A stretch of 36,331 nt of DNA from Neokomagataea anthophila. GTDB taxonomy: Bacteria; Pseudomonadota; Alphaproteobacteria; Acetobacterales; Acetobacteraceae. Each line of letters begins with the position of its first letter. The stretch's first letter is position 1. Positions 26,104-35,364 of the stretch are shown here, piece after piece. The stretch is taken from contig NZ_JAGRQH010000011.1 in assembly GCF_018122595.1 (NCBI RefSeq), forward strand, positions 1-36,331, written 5' to 3'. A program made the translations under genes and the position numbers. The notes beneath the pieces were generated by a model that was not told where the DNA came from, did no database searches, and was given only the letters and a program-made list of their open reading frames with translations.

Positions 26104-26201
26104 TCAAGCAACGTGTTGTTCATCTGCTGACCGTAACACACAGTTTTCAAGATTCACAAAACTCGTTTCTTCGCTCTTCTCGAAAAAACAAAAGATGCTC
26201 C

Positions 26202-26229
26202 CTGAGGGCACGAAAAAAAACGCCCTCAG
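26202..26229 (-). terminator. Terminator after the Hint-domain gene
   Basis: CTGAGGGC (26202-26209) pairs with GCCCTCAG (26222-26229) across a loop made mainly of A residues on the + strand. On the - strand, TTTTG and TTTTTT runs follow within 10-15 nt. It lies 17 nt past the Hint gene stop and just ahead of the DegP-like gene. Confidence 0.6.
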
Positions 26230-26245
26230 TTCACAAAATAACGCT

Positions 26246-28054
26246 TTACAGCCCAACAACCTGCTGATCACGCGTCACCTCTTCTACGAGGTAAGGGCCA
26301 GAAGCGGCAATTTTCACTTCTAACGCCCAGATACCATCTTGCATCTTAGATGGCAGATCAATGCGTGCAGCACCGGAAGTCCACCGCACCTCTGAATGCT
26401 CACACGCATGCCAACCCGGACACTCAACATCCGTACGATACGCTGACAAATCGCTCTTCCCCTCCAGCCCGTGCAGCATAATTCCCGCCACCGCGACCCC
26501 CAAAGAACGACGATCATCACAGAACGGGCCTACATAATCACAAGGCCGAGACGTACGAGAAAGCAACTCCACAAAAGATACACCGGAAGGCAAACGGAAA
26601 AACACACTATCCTCAACACAGCGCAGCACTTCAAATGTCTGACCTGTGTTTGTACGCAGCATCAATTCCGCATCCTGCGTCACCGGGACTGCAGGAACCC
26701 GCGCAAAACCCAACGCATCCGCTCGTTGCTCTAAAGCGCGGAATAATGGCTCAACCCGTTCCATATCACTAGCCAACGGAGCCGCAGCATCCTGCTCCCA
26801 GCTTTTTACTGGACTGCCGCCAATACTCACCACATGACCACATTGCGTAAAACTATTCCGGTTCCCTGTATTCAAATAGCTTTCTGTCAAAGCACCATTC
26901 GCACGGATAATCGCATGATTTTCCGTTTCAATATGATAATATTGATAAGAAACAACTGAACGATCATAGGAAATAGTTCGACCATTCACCAACATACGCA
27001 CAGGAACAAATACGCCATCCAGCAACATGCAATGCTCAGACGTCACCAACAGATCATCCGATGGAACACCCGGAGCAATACCATCCTTCACAATACGTAC
27101 AGGATATCCCGCTTCATCATCAGGCAGGCCAGCATCAATACGTGCTTGACGCTGCCCCACCCATTGAACCACCCGCCCCTCAGCACGGCCCTCTAGGTCA
27201 TACGCCGTTACAAGGTCACCAATCGAAATATCCTCAACTGCCTTTAATCCATCCATTGTCTCAATAGATGCTCCAGCCAAGAAGCACGTGCGAATATACG
27301 TATTGCCGTCAGCGTAGAAAATTTTCAGCGGATTATTAGCACTTTTTGACGTATCATAGCGCCCCGACGCAAGGGTTACCCCCTTCGCTAACTGCGCAAC
27401 ATAAAGCCCTAAAACCTTACCGCCACCATACAACGTAACGCGCACTGTTGAATTTTTAAAATTCTCAATCGTATAGGATGTGATCGGCTTAACGGTATTC
27501 TGCAATTCAATAATAGAGTTGCTCGGATTGTAATTAAGAATAGCCGTACGGTGCAAATCAATTAGATCTTGCCCGCCATTAATAACAAGGGTTCCGCCGC
27601 CGTTACCAAATTGAACAGCCGTATTACTACAAGCTGAAAAAAGTCCATAACCCGTTCGAAACGAACCACCATCACTCAAATTAACCGTCAGGCGCGAAAT
27701 AAAATCAAAAAATCCACTATATGTTACATTACCGCCAACAACATTAATTACAGTGGAAGAGCCAATATCTCCCCCTAAATTAATATGAGTATTCCCGCCA
27801 ATGAAGAAGGTCTCCCCACCAGCGAGCAAGTTGATGGCTCCCGTAGAGCCTGGGAGACTGACGTAAACGCTACCCGGCCCACCGATATCATTTATATCAT
27901 TATTGTCTGAGACAACGCCGTCTGGCACGTCATTATAAAGTACCTTTCCGTTAGCGTTTATAACCTGAACGGTAAAGCTATCCTCACACCAATCATCATT
28001 TTCAATAACATTATAAACAGAACCAGAATTAGTGAAAAATGATCCAGAATACAT
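26246..28054 (-). CDS. Large Hint-domain (Hedgehog/intein-type, Hint_2) protein with beta-repeat N-terminus
   Basis: This 602-residue protein has two parts. Residues 1-250 are Gly/Asn/Thr-rich and look like a beta-solenoid or autotransporter-passenger repeat (GGETFFIGGN, GGDIGSSTVINVVGG). From Cys257 (RTCFLAGASIET) it follows the Hint_2 pattern: VEDISIGDLVTAYD, VTSEHCMLLDG, FVPVRMLVNG, YYHIETENHAIIRANG. Hint domains self-cleave peptide bonds at the first cysteine. Hint_2 proteins are frequent in Acetobacteraceae and their purpose is not established. A tail of about 200 residues follows. AGGA lies 8 nt before the ATG. The N-terminal half is markedly more AT-rich than the rest, which suggests a mosaic origin. 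No signal peptide is seen. Confidence 0.85.
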   Translation of the reverse strand: MYSGSFFTNSGSVYNVIENDDWCEDSFTVQVINANGKVLYNDVPDGVVSDNNDINDIGGPGSVYVSLPGSTGAINLLAGGETFFIGGNTHINLGGDIGSSTVINVVGGNVTYSGFFDFISRLTVNLSDGGSFRTGYGLFSACSNTAVQFGNGGGTLVINGGQDLIDLHRTAILNYNPSNSIIELQNTVKPITSYTIENFKNSTVRVTLYGGGKVLGLYVAQLAKGVTLASGRYDTSKSANNPLKIFYADGNTYIRTCFLAGASIETMDGLKAVEDISIGDLVTAYDLEGRAEGRVVQWVGQRQARIDAGLPDDEAGYPVRIVKDGIAPGVPSDDLLVTSEHCMLLDGVFVPVRMLVNGRTISYDRSVVSYQYYHIETENHAIIRANGALTESYLNTGNRNSFTQCGHVVSIGGSPVKSWEQDAAAPLASDMERVEPLFRALEQRADALGFARVPAVPVTQDAELMLRTNTGQTFEVLRCVEDSVFFRLPSGVSFVELLSRTSRPCDYVGPFCDDRRSLGVAVAGIMLHGLEGKSDLSAYRTDVECPGWHACEHSEVRWTSGAARIDLPSKMQDGIWALEVKIAASGPYLVEEVTRDQQVVGL

Positions 28055-28310
28055 CGTTAAATCCTATGAAAATTTTGTGCATATACCGTTTAAACAATAA
28101 ATTAAGACCAAATTGATCTATTAATCATAAATTCAAAGCATATAAATACACACAAACAACCAATCAACACATTACCAACACACCATTTTTCAAAATGTGT
28201 CAATAATTTTAATAAAATAAAAAACTCGTTACAGGAACTATTTCAAAGATAGTAATTTTAACTTATTTATCTAAATAATAACGATTTTTAATTTTATTTT
28301 AACGTCTTTG
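28055..28310. other. Very AT-rich spacer upstream of the Hint gene
   Basis: These 256 bases between the HrpB gene end and the Hint gene start are far more AT-rich than the surroundings and encode nothing convincing. They probably hold the Hint promoter and the helicase terminator. The composition would suit binding by nucleoid proteins of the H-NS or MucR type. No single clear box is identified. Confidence 0.5.
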
Positions 28311-30779
28311 TCATTTTAAAGAAACATTACTCGGATTCTCAGGCCACTCATGTTTCGGATAACGGCCCCGCATATCCCGGCGCATATCCGCCCAAGCTCC
28401 TGCCCAAAAACCTGACAAATCACTCGTAATGGCCTGAGGCCGCCCTGCTGGCGACAACAAGGCGCACTGCAACTTCACACGCCCATCCATTAATAACGGC
28501 AGCGCATTGGTTCCGTAAAAAGCTTGGGCACGTGCAGACACCGTTGGAACAGGCGCTGTGTAATCAATCTCATACGTCGTTTTCTTTAACGCCAACCGTG
28601 CGGGCAAAACACGATCCAACCACTGCATAACATCATAGGGAAGCAACGCACGCACAACAGACAAAATATCAATTTCTTTTACCTGCGTCAGCCGATCCAT
28701 TCCCGCCAAATAAGGCTCCAACCACCCCAAATCCGCGCATAAAGCCGCATCAGACACGTCCGGCACATGCTCAGCTCCATGCGCACGCGCCCAAGAAACA
28801 CGCGCCTGAAATTGCCGTACAGCATCATTCCACTGTAGACACCGCATCGGATCAGCCGCCACCTGTTGCAAAAGCATAGCCTGCGCTTCATCCGGCGTAA
28901 TCTCTGTATTACGGTCACGCAAAACGAGCGCACCAAGACGCAAACGCCGCCGTGCAATAATCCGACCAGACGCTCCATCAACGCTCGTCTCAACCTGCTC
29001 CACAGCACGGTCTAACAGAGATTTTGGCAAATCCTGTCCATTCAATGGAGCCGCCAAAGTAATTTCTGTGGCCGTGCGTGTATGAAAAGAGGCCGCAGCC
29101 AACAATTTTTCACGCGCCAGATCATCTGACACGGACAAACGGGCGCTACCACCACCCGCCAAACGAAAACGCCCTAAGGCTCCAGCCGCCTGCGCCACAC
29201 GATCCGGAAAACCCGCAGCAATCAAGGCTCCTGCACAAGCGCTATCTGGCGATAAACGTTCATCCCGCTCCCCCATGCGGCGCAGAAAACGTCGCGCGGA
29301 CAGCCTAATCATACGTACACCAAAACCGCCCGCTTTCTCGCCCATAGCTGGATCTAAAAGCGCCAAGCGTGCCCGAATATCCACACCCACATGCCGCTCT
29401 CCCGGCACTGGCGTAGCATTTGGCCGGGCCCGTAACGGGTCACGCTCTTCCAACAGCGCTGCCAAATAGGCAGCTGTGACGCGTTCCGCACGATTCCGCG
29501 CAGCACATAACATCGCAGCCAAACGCGGATGCGTCCCCAAAGAGGCCATACGCTGCCCTAAAGCTGTAATCTTTCCAGCATCATCCACAGCCCCAAGATC
29601 ACGCAATAATGCTGCACCTGCGGCGAGTACCCCCACAGGCGGAGCATCCAGCAATGGCAAAGCCTCAACAGGCGTGCCCATCGCCTCGTGCCACGCCGCC
29701 GCAACCAAAGCGAAATCTGTCAAATCTGCGACCAAAATTTCGGGCATATCCTGCGGCCGCAACCCCCGCTGCGTAGCCTCAGACCATAACCGCACCGCCA
29801 CACCCGGCGCTTGCCTTCCCGCACGCCCTGCACGTTGCGTCGCCGTAGCGCGTGAAATACGCAGCGTCTCCAAACGAGACAGGCCCGTATTTGGATCTAA
29901 TCGTGGCGCACGCCGCACCCCACCATCAATAACAATCCGTACACCCGCAACCGTTACTGACGTTTCTGCAATCGAGGTCGCCAACACAACACGCCGCACA
30001 GAAGAAGCCGCCAGAGCCAAATCCTGCTCGGCCGTGTCCTGTTCTCCATGCAATGGGAAAACCGGAAGCCCCTCTAACAAACACTGCGTACGGCGAATTT
30101 CTCCTACACCCGGTAGGAAGACCAAAATATCACCGTCCTCTTCTGCCCAAACTTGCCGGACAGCCTGCGCACAAGCCGCAGGTAAATCACGCGGATGCAG
30201 CACATCGCGCGTATAGCGCACATCAATGGGATATTGCCGCCCTTCACTCTCAATCAACTCGGCCTGCAACAAATCCGTAAATGCACGCCCATCCGGGGTG
30301 GCCGACATCGCTACAAGCCGTAATTCCGGCCGCAATGTCCTTTGTATATCCAAACAACAGGCAAGAGCCGCATCCAAGTCCAAAGACCGCTCATGCACTT
30401 CGTCAAATAAAACAACCCCGACCCCTTCCAGTAAAGGGTCTGCCAACAAACGCCGGAGCAAAAGACCTTCCGTCACCACCTCGATACGCGTTACCGCTGA
30501 AACAGCTGAATCTGTCCGCGTCCGAAAGCCAACCGTCTCTCCGGCCTTTTCTCCTAGAGAAGACGCCATACGATAGGCCGCATTACGCACTGCCACACGT
30601 CGCGGCTCAACCAGCAGGATCTTCTGTTCTCCCAACCAATCAGCATCACGCAAGACCAAAGGCGCTACTGTCGTTTTACCAGCACCGGGCGGCGCGACCA
30701 AAACAACATTCTGCCCCCGTGCCAAAACAGCCTTAAACGGAGAGAGAACGTCAACAATAGGAAGATCGGGGAATACCAA
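28311..30779 (-). CDS. hrpB: ATP-dependent helicase HrpB
   Basis: This 822-residue DEAH/DExH-type RNA helicase of the HrpB family has Walker A PPGAGKTT (about 30-37), motif II DEVH (126-129), motif III SAT (VAMSATPDG) and motif VI (QRAGRAGRQAPG), followed by the HA2 domain and the long HrpB-specific C-terminus ending in YPKHEWPENP, a typical HrpB tail. The cellular role of HrpB is poorly defined; family members are thought to act on RNA. The start appears to be TTG at 30779, since MVFPDLPIVDVL matches the usual N-terminus. It stands alone, with 130 nt of non-coding DNA before it. Nothing in the motifs looks broken. Confidence 0.94.
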   Translation of the reverse strand: MVFPDLPIVDVLSPFKAVLARGQNVVLVAPPGAGKTTVAPLVLRDADWLGEQKILLVEPRRVAVRNAAYRMASSLGEKAGETVGFRTRTDSAVSAVTRIEVVTEGLLLRRLLADPLLEGVGVVLFDEVHERSLDLDAALACCLDIQRTLRPELRLVAMSATPDGRAFTDLLQAELIESEGRQYPIDVRYTRDVLHPRDLPAACAQAVRQVWAEEDGDILVFLPGVGEIRRTQCLLEGLPVFPLHGEQDTAEQDLALAASSVRRVVLATSIAETSVTVAGVRIVIDGGVRRAPRLDPNTGLSRLETLRISRATATQRAGRAGRQAPGVAVRLWSEATQRGLRPQDMPEILVADLTDFALVAAAWHEAMGTPVEALPLLDAPPVGVLAAGAALLRDLGAVDDAGKITALGQRMASLGTHPRLAAMLCAARNRAERVTAAYLAALLEERDPLRARPNATPVPGERHVGVDIRARLALLDPAMGEKAGGFGVRMIRLSARRFLRRMGERDERLSPDSACAGALIAAGFPDRVAQAAGALGRFRLAGGGSARLSVSDDLAREKLLAAASFHTRTATEITLAAPLNGQDLPKSLLDRAVEQVETSVDGASGRIIARRRLRLGALVLRDRNTEITPDEAQAMLLQQVAADPMRCLQWNDAVRQFQARVSWARAHGAEHVPDVSDAALCADLGWLEPYLAGMDRLTQVKEIDILSVVRALLPYDVMQWLDRVLPARLALKKTTYEIDYTAPVPTVSARAQAFYGTNALPLLMDGRVKLQCALLSPAGRPQAITSDLSGFWAGAWADMRRDMRGRYPKHEWPENPSNVSLK

Positions 30780-30909
30780 CGCCTATGACCCAATACTGCA
30801 CAGAATAAATAATTTTCGCAGAAACATAAAAAGCCCATGCATTAAGCGCAAACGTAAAGCGCTACATACACAGGCTCACATAGCCCACCATCACTATGCC
30901 GGTGCCGCT

Positions 30910-31713
30910 TTATTTCAGAGGAAAACCCAAACGATTCAACACAGAGCGAATCACATGCCGCCCCCCCAAACCGCGTAACGTCTCCATACGCTCAGAAACC
31001 GTTACGGACCAACGCCGGGACGGTAAACCTTGCTCCCGCTGATAGGCATCAGCCCGCTTATCATAATCGGCAATTGCGTCTGCATCTGCCGTATTATAAC
31101 GCTCACGATGCAACACAGCATCCTGCCCCAAACGTGGTTTAAAACCGTTCTGATGCCCGGGATCCGGTTGTCCAACACAGAGCCCAACCACAGCCACACA
31201 GCGCGGCGGCAAGCCTAATAACGCCGCCACCTCTTCAGGATGGTTCCGCAAACCGCCAATATACACCGTCCCTAAGCCCATGGACTCAAACGCAACCACC
31301 GCATTTTGTGCGGCAATGCCCGCGTCCAACGTTGCCATCAAGAAGGTTTCTTCAAAATCCAACGCTTCAGCCGAAAGGCCACTCTGCTGCGCAATCCGCT
31401 CCAAACGCGATAAATCGACCACCCACGCCAGAAAAACAGGCGCCACAGCAATATGCTTCTGCCCGCCCGATAACTCAGCCAAACGTGCGCGTGTCTGCGC
31501 ATCTTCCACCACAACCACAGACCATGTCTGTAAATTGCTTGATGTCGCGGCAGACGATGCTGCCGCAATACCCACTTCCAACGCCCCTTCAGGCAAAGGC
31601 AGCGGCAGATAATGACGCACCGAATGATGCGTCATCAAAGTGCGTAGAACTGGATTATCCGGCAAGGTCACCGCAGGTTCTTGCCGATAGCGTGTCTGCC
31701 AAAGTGTTTTCAT
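30910..31713 (-). CDS. NfsA-like nitroreductase family protein
   Basis: This flavin-dependent oxidoreductase of about 267 residues is in the NfsA/FRP nitroreductase group. Family signs are the early HHSVRHY motif, AAASSAATSSNLQTWSVVVVED (the FMN-binding Ser/Asn region), a DAGIAAQNAVVAFESMGLGTVYIGG core and AVVGLCVGQP. Such enzymes use NAD(P)H to reduce nitro compounds, quinones or flavins in the cytoplasm. I chose the ATG at 31713; a GTG at 31734 is also in frame. It lies 38 nt after apt on the same strand and may be co-transcribed. The C-terminus carries a basic segment (RHVIRSVLNRLGFPLK). The physiological substrate is unknown. Confidence 0.87.
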   Translation of the reverse strand: MKTLWQTRYRQEPAVTLPDNPVLRTLMTHHSVRHYLPLPLPEGALEVGIAAASSAATSSNLQTWSVVVVEDAQTRARLAELSGGQKHIAVAPVFLAWVVDLSRLERIAQQSGLSAEALDFEETFLMATLDAGIAAQNAVVAFESMGLGTVYIGGLRNHPEEVAALLGLPPRCVAVVGLCVGQPDPGHQNGFKPRLGQDAVLHRERYNTADADAIADYDKRADAYQREQGLPSRRWSVTVSERMETLRGLGGRHVIRSVLNRLGFPLK

Positions 31714-31751
31714 GTCAGCCACCACCCTACGCACTCCAGAGTATTACTGTA

Positions 31752-32291
31752 TCAATCGTCGTAAGAAATGAGCGAATTTACCGGCACATCCAGCTTATCA
31801 CGGCCTTTCAGCGCGGTCAGTTCAATCATCACACTCGCACCGACAACTTCAGCGCCCGCTTTGCGCAGCAATTCAACAGATGCCGCCAGCGTACCACCCG
31901 TTGCCAACAAATCATCGAGCACAACAACGCGTTGACCCGGTACAATCGCGTCCTTCTGAATATGGAGTTCGTCCTCACCATATTCGAGACCATATTTCAA
32001 AGAAATCGTCTCACCCGGCAGCTTGCCCGGCTTACGCAGCATGGTGAAACCCGTGCCCAAACGCTGTGCAATTGGTGCTGCTGTCAAGAAACCACGGCTT
32101 TCAATACCTGCCAACAAATCAGGCTTCCACGTCCCAATCAAACGCGCCAAACGGCCCGTCGCCACTTGCCACGCTTCTGCCGAGCGGATCAGCGTTGAGA
32201 TGTCATAAAACAGGATACCCGGTTTCGGGAAATCAGGGATTTCACGGATATATTTTTTAAGATCCAGCGGTGCAGGCTCTTGGAATGACAT
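31752..32291 (-). CDS. apt: Adenine phosphoribosyltransferase
   Basis: This 179-residue purine salvage enzyme converts adenine and PRPP to AMP and pyrophosphate in the cytoplasm. The opening [20 protein letters not shown] is the Apt signature. AGIESRGFL and [10 protein letters not shown] form the base and PP loops, and the PRPP motif [13 protein letters not shown] is at 122-134. Length is normal. AAAGG lies 8 nt before the ATG. The nitroreductase gene follows at 38 nt. About 147 nt with no gene separate it from the receiver gene upstream. Confidence 0.95.
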   Translation of the reverse strand: MSFQEPAPLDLKKYIREIPDFPKPGILFYDISTLIRSAEAWQVATGRLARLIGTWKPDLLAGIESRGFLTAAPIAQRLGTGFTMLRKPGKLPGETISLKYGLEYGEDELHIQKDAIVPGQRVVVLDDLLATGGTLAASVELLRKAGAEVVGASVMIELTALKGRDKLDVPVNSLISYDD

Positions 32292-32438
32292 GGACGGACC
32301 TTTCTATCATCGGCCGCAGACCGCCCAGACATCGCCAGAGCGATACCTTAAGCGACCGCCCACGGGCCTCGTTTTGGAAAATCGGCTTATTGCTCTAGGG
32401 GACCCGCCTGCTTAACTCAAGTAAGAACTCACGTTCTT

Positions 32439-32819
32439 CTATGAAATCGCCGCCTGAGCAGACGTCACAGCCTCCAAAAGCGCTGCTTTCCGAAAAGGTT
32501 TCGGCAATTGCACAACACCATCACTCAATACGGCCGAAACATCGTAATCGCCCGAAATCACCACAACCGCGAGAGAAGGATACGCCACCCGTAATGTCCG
32601 TGCGAGGTCTTCACCGGTCTCTTCACCATCAAGATTACGGTCGGTAATCATCAGAGACACCACTTCTCCCTCAGCCGCACGCTCAGCAAATCCAGCCCGC
32701 GCCGCCTCAGCAGAAGATACGTGCCACACAATCCACCCCTCACGCTTCAAAATCGTCGTGACAACCAAAGCGATAGATGGATCATCTTCCACCAAACACA
32801 CAGACAACACAGTACTCAC
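32439..32819 (-). CDS. Stand-alone receiver-domain protein
   Basis: This 126-residue protein is only a CheY-like receiver domain, with no output domain. It has the acidic pocket EDD (11-13), probable phosphosite Asp60 (LMITDRNLDGEE) and the conserved Lys in LPKPF. It starts with GTG overlapping the stop of the Bcr/CflA exporter gene (GTGA), so its translation is probably coupled to the exporter. AGGGG lies about 10 nt before the start. No kinase is adjacent. Single receivers act as phosphate shuttles or regulate by contact. The link to a transporter is unusual and the partner is unknown. Confidence 0.85.
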   Translation of the reverse strand: MSTVLSVCLVEDDPSIALVVTTILKREGWIVWHVSSAEAARAGFAERAAEGEVVSLMITDRNLDGEETGEDLARTLRVAYPSLAVVVISGDYDVSAVLSDGVVQLPKPFRKAALLEAVTSAQAAIS

Positions 32820-34069
32820 GATACTTGCCCCTTTTGCGCTCTATGACCCCACAGAGCCAAAATAGCGGCGACAGCATACGCACCCAATAAAAAGAGCGCG
32901 AGAGACACACCAACCCAATGCGCACATAAACCAAAGAGCGCAGAGGCCGATGCCCCACAAATATATTGTATCGTTCCCGCCAACGCTGCCGCTGACCCCG
33001 CTTGCCCTTCTTGCGCCGAAAGTGCTGTTGCCATCGCGTTCGGCCCCGCAATCCCCACTGGCGCCAGACTAAAAAACAAAGCAGCAATCATCGGCACCAA
33101 CAACACCGCAGGATACGCCCCCGCCACAGCACCATGCTCCGCCGCAAGTCCAATTGCCAAGGACGCACCACACCCGATTAAAGCGCAGATCAACGCCCCC
33201 ATCATCAAACGTGCACCACGCACACGCCCCACCAGCGCACCATTTACCGCAGAAGCCCCGATAGACCCCACCGCAAACAACCCAAACAACATGCCATAAT
33301 GCGCCGGATTCATCCCAAAGCGCCCTTCAAACAATTCTGGCGCGGCGCTCAAATATGTGAAGGTTACAATACCCAAACAGCCCCAAATCAACGCATGACT
33401 CGTAAAGCTCGGGGAGCGCAAAATCGCTCCATAACGACGCACCAACAAATCGGGCCGCAAATCACCTCGCAATGACGGAGAGAGGGTCTCAGGAAAGCAC
33501 ACCGCCACCAAAACCGTACACACAGCACCGAAAACTACAGTGGCCCAGAAAATCATGCGCCAATCAACATAATGCAGAGCAAGACCGCCTAGCATCGGTG
33601 CAAGAATAGGCACCGCTCCCTGAATAACAGTGAGACGTGACATTAACCGGGATGATGCATCCCCAACCGTCAAATCACGAATACACGCATTCGGCACCAC
33701 CAACCCCGCCGATGCCATAATCGCCGCAAACACACGCCAGACGCACATCACAGTCATATCGGTAGAGAGCGCACAGCCAATCTCACCAATCGTGTAACCA
33801 GCCATACCCACGAGCAGAGGTAATTTTCGTCCGAACCGATCCGATAGCGGCCCCATACTAATCTGACCAATCGCCAACCCCAGCACCCACGCCGCCATCG
33901 TCAAGCTGCCAGACCCTGGCGCACCATGCAGCTCATGCTCCATCTGTGGCATTGCAGGCAAATATACATCGGTAGAAACAGGCCCAACCGCCGTCAAAGC
34001 ACCCAACAATAACGGAAGCCACGCCGGAATAGCATCGCCCCGCTCAAGCCTTTTGACACGGCCAGCCAT
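32816..34069 (-). CDS. Bcr/CflA-family MFS drug exporter
   Basis: This major facilitator antiporter of about 417 residues and 12 membrane helices has the N-terminal LTAVGPVSTDVYLPAMPQMEHEL typical of the Bcr/CflA (DHA1) group. It also has motif A (GPLSDRFGRKLPLL) in the loop between helices 2 and 3, and the helix-5 motif region GAVPILAPMLGG. Family members expel bicyclomycin, chloramphenicol or similar small molecules in exchange for protons. AAGGAG lies 6 nt before the ATG at 34069, so I prefer that start over the in-frame ATG at 34090. The stop overlaps the start of the receiver gene, so the pair is one unit. The VTT gene lies upstream on the same strand. Confidence 0.92.
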   Translation of the reverse strand: MAGRVKRLERGDAIPAWLPLLLGALTAVGPVSTDVYLPAMPQMEHELHGAPGSGSLTMAAWVLGLAIGQISMGPLSDRFGRKLPLLVGMAGYTIGEIGCALSTDMTVMCVWRVFAAIMASAGLVVPNACIRDLTVGDASSRLMSRLTVIQGAVPILAPMLGGLALHYVDWRMIFWATVVFGAVCTVLVAVCFPETLSPSLRGDLRPDLLVRRYGAILRSPSFTSHALIWGCLGIVTFTYLSAAPELFEGRFGMNPAHYGMLFGLFAVGSIGASAVNGALVGRVRGARLMMGALICALIGCGASLAIGLAAEHGAVAGAYPAVLLVPMIAALFFSLAPVGIAGPNAMATALSAQEGQAGSAAALAGTIQYICGASASALFGLCAHWVGVSLALFLLGAYAVAAILALWGHRAQKGQVS

Positions 34070-34143
34070 AGCATTCTCCTTCATATTCAAAATCTTCAGG
34101 GTAAACGCCCCATCGCAGCGCCACGTTGCGCCACACGCCTCTC

Positions 34144-34878
34144 TTACAAGGCTGCACCATCATCGCGTGCGCCATAACGCAGCAACACCACACCCAAAAC
34201 CCCAGACAACACAAATAACGCACCTGCCAGCAGCAACTGCGCCCAGTGCCCCAACTGCGTACCACCACCCACCAAGGCAAACACAACGGTCTGCGGCAAT
34301 CCACCCAGCCCCGTTGCCAGAGCAAAAGGCACAACAGGCACTTCAAACAAACCAGACGCCAAAGACACCAACACAGCTGAACCCACCGGCATCAACCGCA
34401 ACATCAATACCGCGCCAAAAGGCTGACGGTTCAAAATACGCACCACCGTTTTATAGCGCTGATCCAGCCGCACCCGTAATCCATGACGCGCTTTCGTTGG
34501 GGCCAGTAAACGCGCCCATCCATAAGCTAACAGCGCACCACACACATAAGCCAAAGATGCCAGCCCAACCCCATCCCACACACCAAAGGCCAAACCGGCC
34601 GCCATGCACAAAGCCTGCCGTGGCAAACCCAACGCGCTATAAGGTACGGCTAAGAGCAAAAACCACCCCATCGCATAAGGTGTTTCCCGCCAATGCGGGG
34701 CACTGGCCAATAACCGATGCACAAACGGCAGTCTTTGCAACAGAGCAACACACAGCAAGATCGCCGCAATACTCAACACCAAACGCAGTACAAACCGCCA
34801 CGATAATGCCCCGTTAGACGACACGTCTATGGCCTGTTGCGGCGAAGATCTCTCGGAGGGCGGCGGTAAAATTGTCAT
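34144..34878 (-). CDS. TVP38/TMEM64 (VTT domain) membrane protein
   Basis: This 244-residue inner-membrane protein has about six helices. The VTT (SNARE-associated, DedA-related) core is visible as LPRQALCMAAGLAFGVWDGVGLASLAYVCGA, followed by FGAVLMLRLMPVGSAVLVSLASGLFEVPVVPF and LATGLGGLPQTVVFALVG. The F-R-P motif of the family appears as MLRLMPVG. Bacterial VTT and DedA proteins are lipid flippases or scramblases or support membrane homeostasis; the substrate here is unknown. It precedes the exporter gene by about 75 nt on the same strand, so the three genes may be co-transcribed. Confidence 0.85.
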   Translation of the reverse strand: MTILPPPSERSSPQQAIDVSSNGALSWRFVLRLVLSIAAILLCVALLQRLPFVHRLLASAPHWRETPYAMGWFLLLAVPYSALGLPRQALCMAAGLAFGVWDGVGLASLAYVCGALLAYGWARLLAPTKARHGLRVRLDQRYKTVVRILNRQPFGAVLMLRLMPVGSAVLVSLASGLFEVPVVPFALATGLGGLPQTVVFALVGGGTQLGHWAQLLLAGALFVLSGVLGVVLLRYGARDDGAAL

Positions 34879-35034
34879 CCTTGCCCCATACCAGCCCTCT
34901 CCAAGATGACCAACCCTTCGCCCTGTGACATCTCCAAGATCACGTCACCGAGACCAGTCTTGAAAGCACTTGATCTCTACAAATATTGAGCGCTGTAAAA
35001 GTAAGAAATCCCTTCCTAAAAGGTTCACCCCCTC

Positions 35035-35328
35035 ATGACCAAATCTCTCTACGCCACCATGACAGCCCTCCCCGGCCACCGGGATACACTTCAAGCCCTA
35101 CTCACAGACCTTGCTACCCATGTACGTGGCGAGCCTGGCTGTGAGCGCTTTGTGGTCTATACACTCACGGAAAACCCAGATCTCTTCCATGTCGAAGAAA
35201 CCTATAAAGACGATGCTGCTTTTGCCGCCCATATGGCAACTGAGCATGGAAAAACCTTCAACAATGCCATTAAAGACATCGTCGAAGGTGGCGGCTCAAC
35301 CGTCGTATTCCTCAACCATATTGCTTAA
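35035..35328 (+). CDS. ABM-domain (antibiotic biosynthesis monooxygenase) protein
   Basis: This 97-residue protein with a ferredoxin-like ABM fold belongs to the YgiN-like group. The opening YATMTALPGHRDTLQALL, the central EPGCERFVVYTLTENPDLFHVEETYKDDAAFAAHMATEHG and the C-terminal strand match the family. YgiN-like proteins dimerise and oxidise quinols or similar small aromatics without a cofactor. AAAAGG lies 9-10 nt before the ATG. It stands alone between a divergent VTT gene and a convergent Nudix gene. The 156 nt upstream hold its promoter, but no clear boxes are identified. Confidence 0.9.
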   Translation: MTKSLYATMTALPGHRDTLQALLTDLATHVRGEPGCERFVVYTLTENPDLFHVEETYKDDAAFAAHMATEHGKTFNNAIKDIVEGGGSTVVFLNHIA

Positions 35329-35341
35329 AAAATCTTCTATA

Positions 35342-35364
35342 ACGCGGGTTACAACAACCCGCGT
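35342..35364. terminator. Hairpin shared by the ABM gene end and the Nudix gene end
   Basis: ACGCGGGTT (35342-35350) pairs exactly with AACCCGCGT (35356-35364) across 5 nt. It includes the last codons and stop of the Nudix gene. For leftward transcripts a run of T follows after about 8 nt. It lies 14 nt past the ABM stop. Confidence 0.6.

Noticed and set aside
32423-32438. AAGAAC-TCAC-GTTCTT hairpin after the receiver gene
   Set aside because: The stem is only 6 bp with no T-run in the leftward direction, which is too weak to call a terminator.
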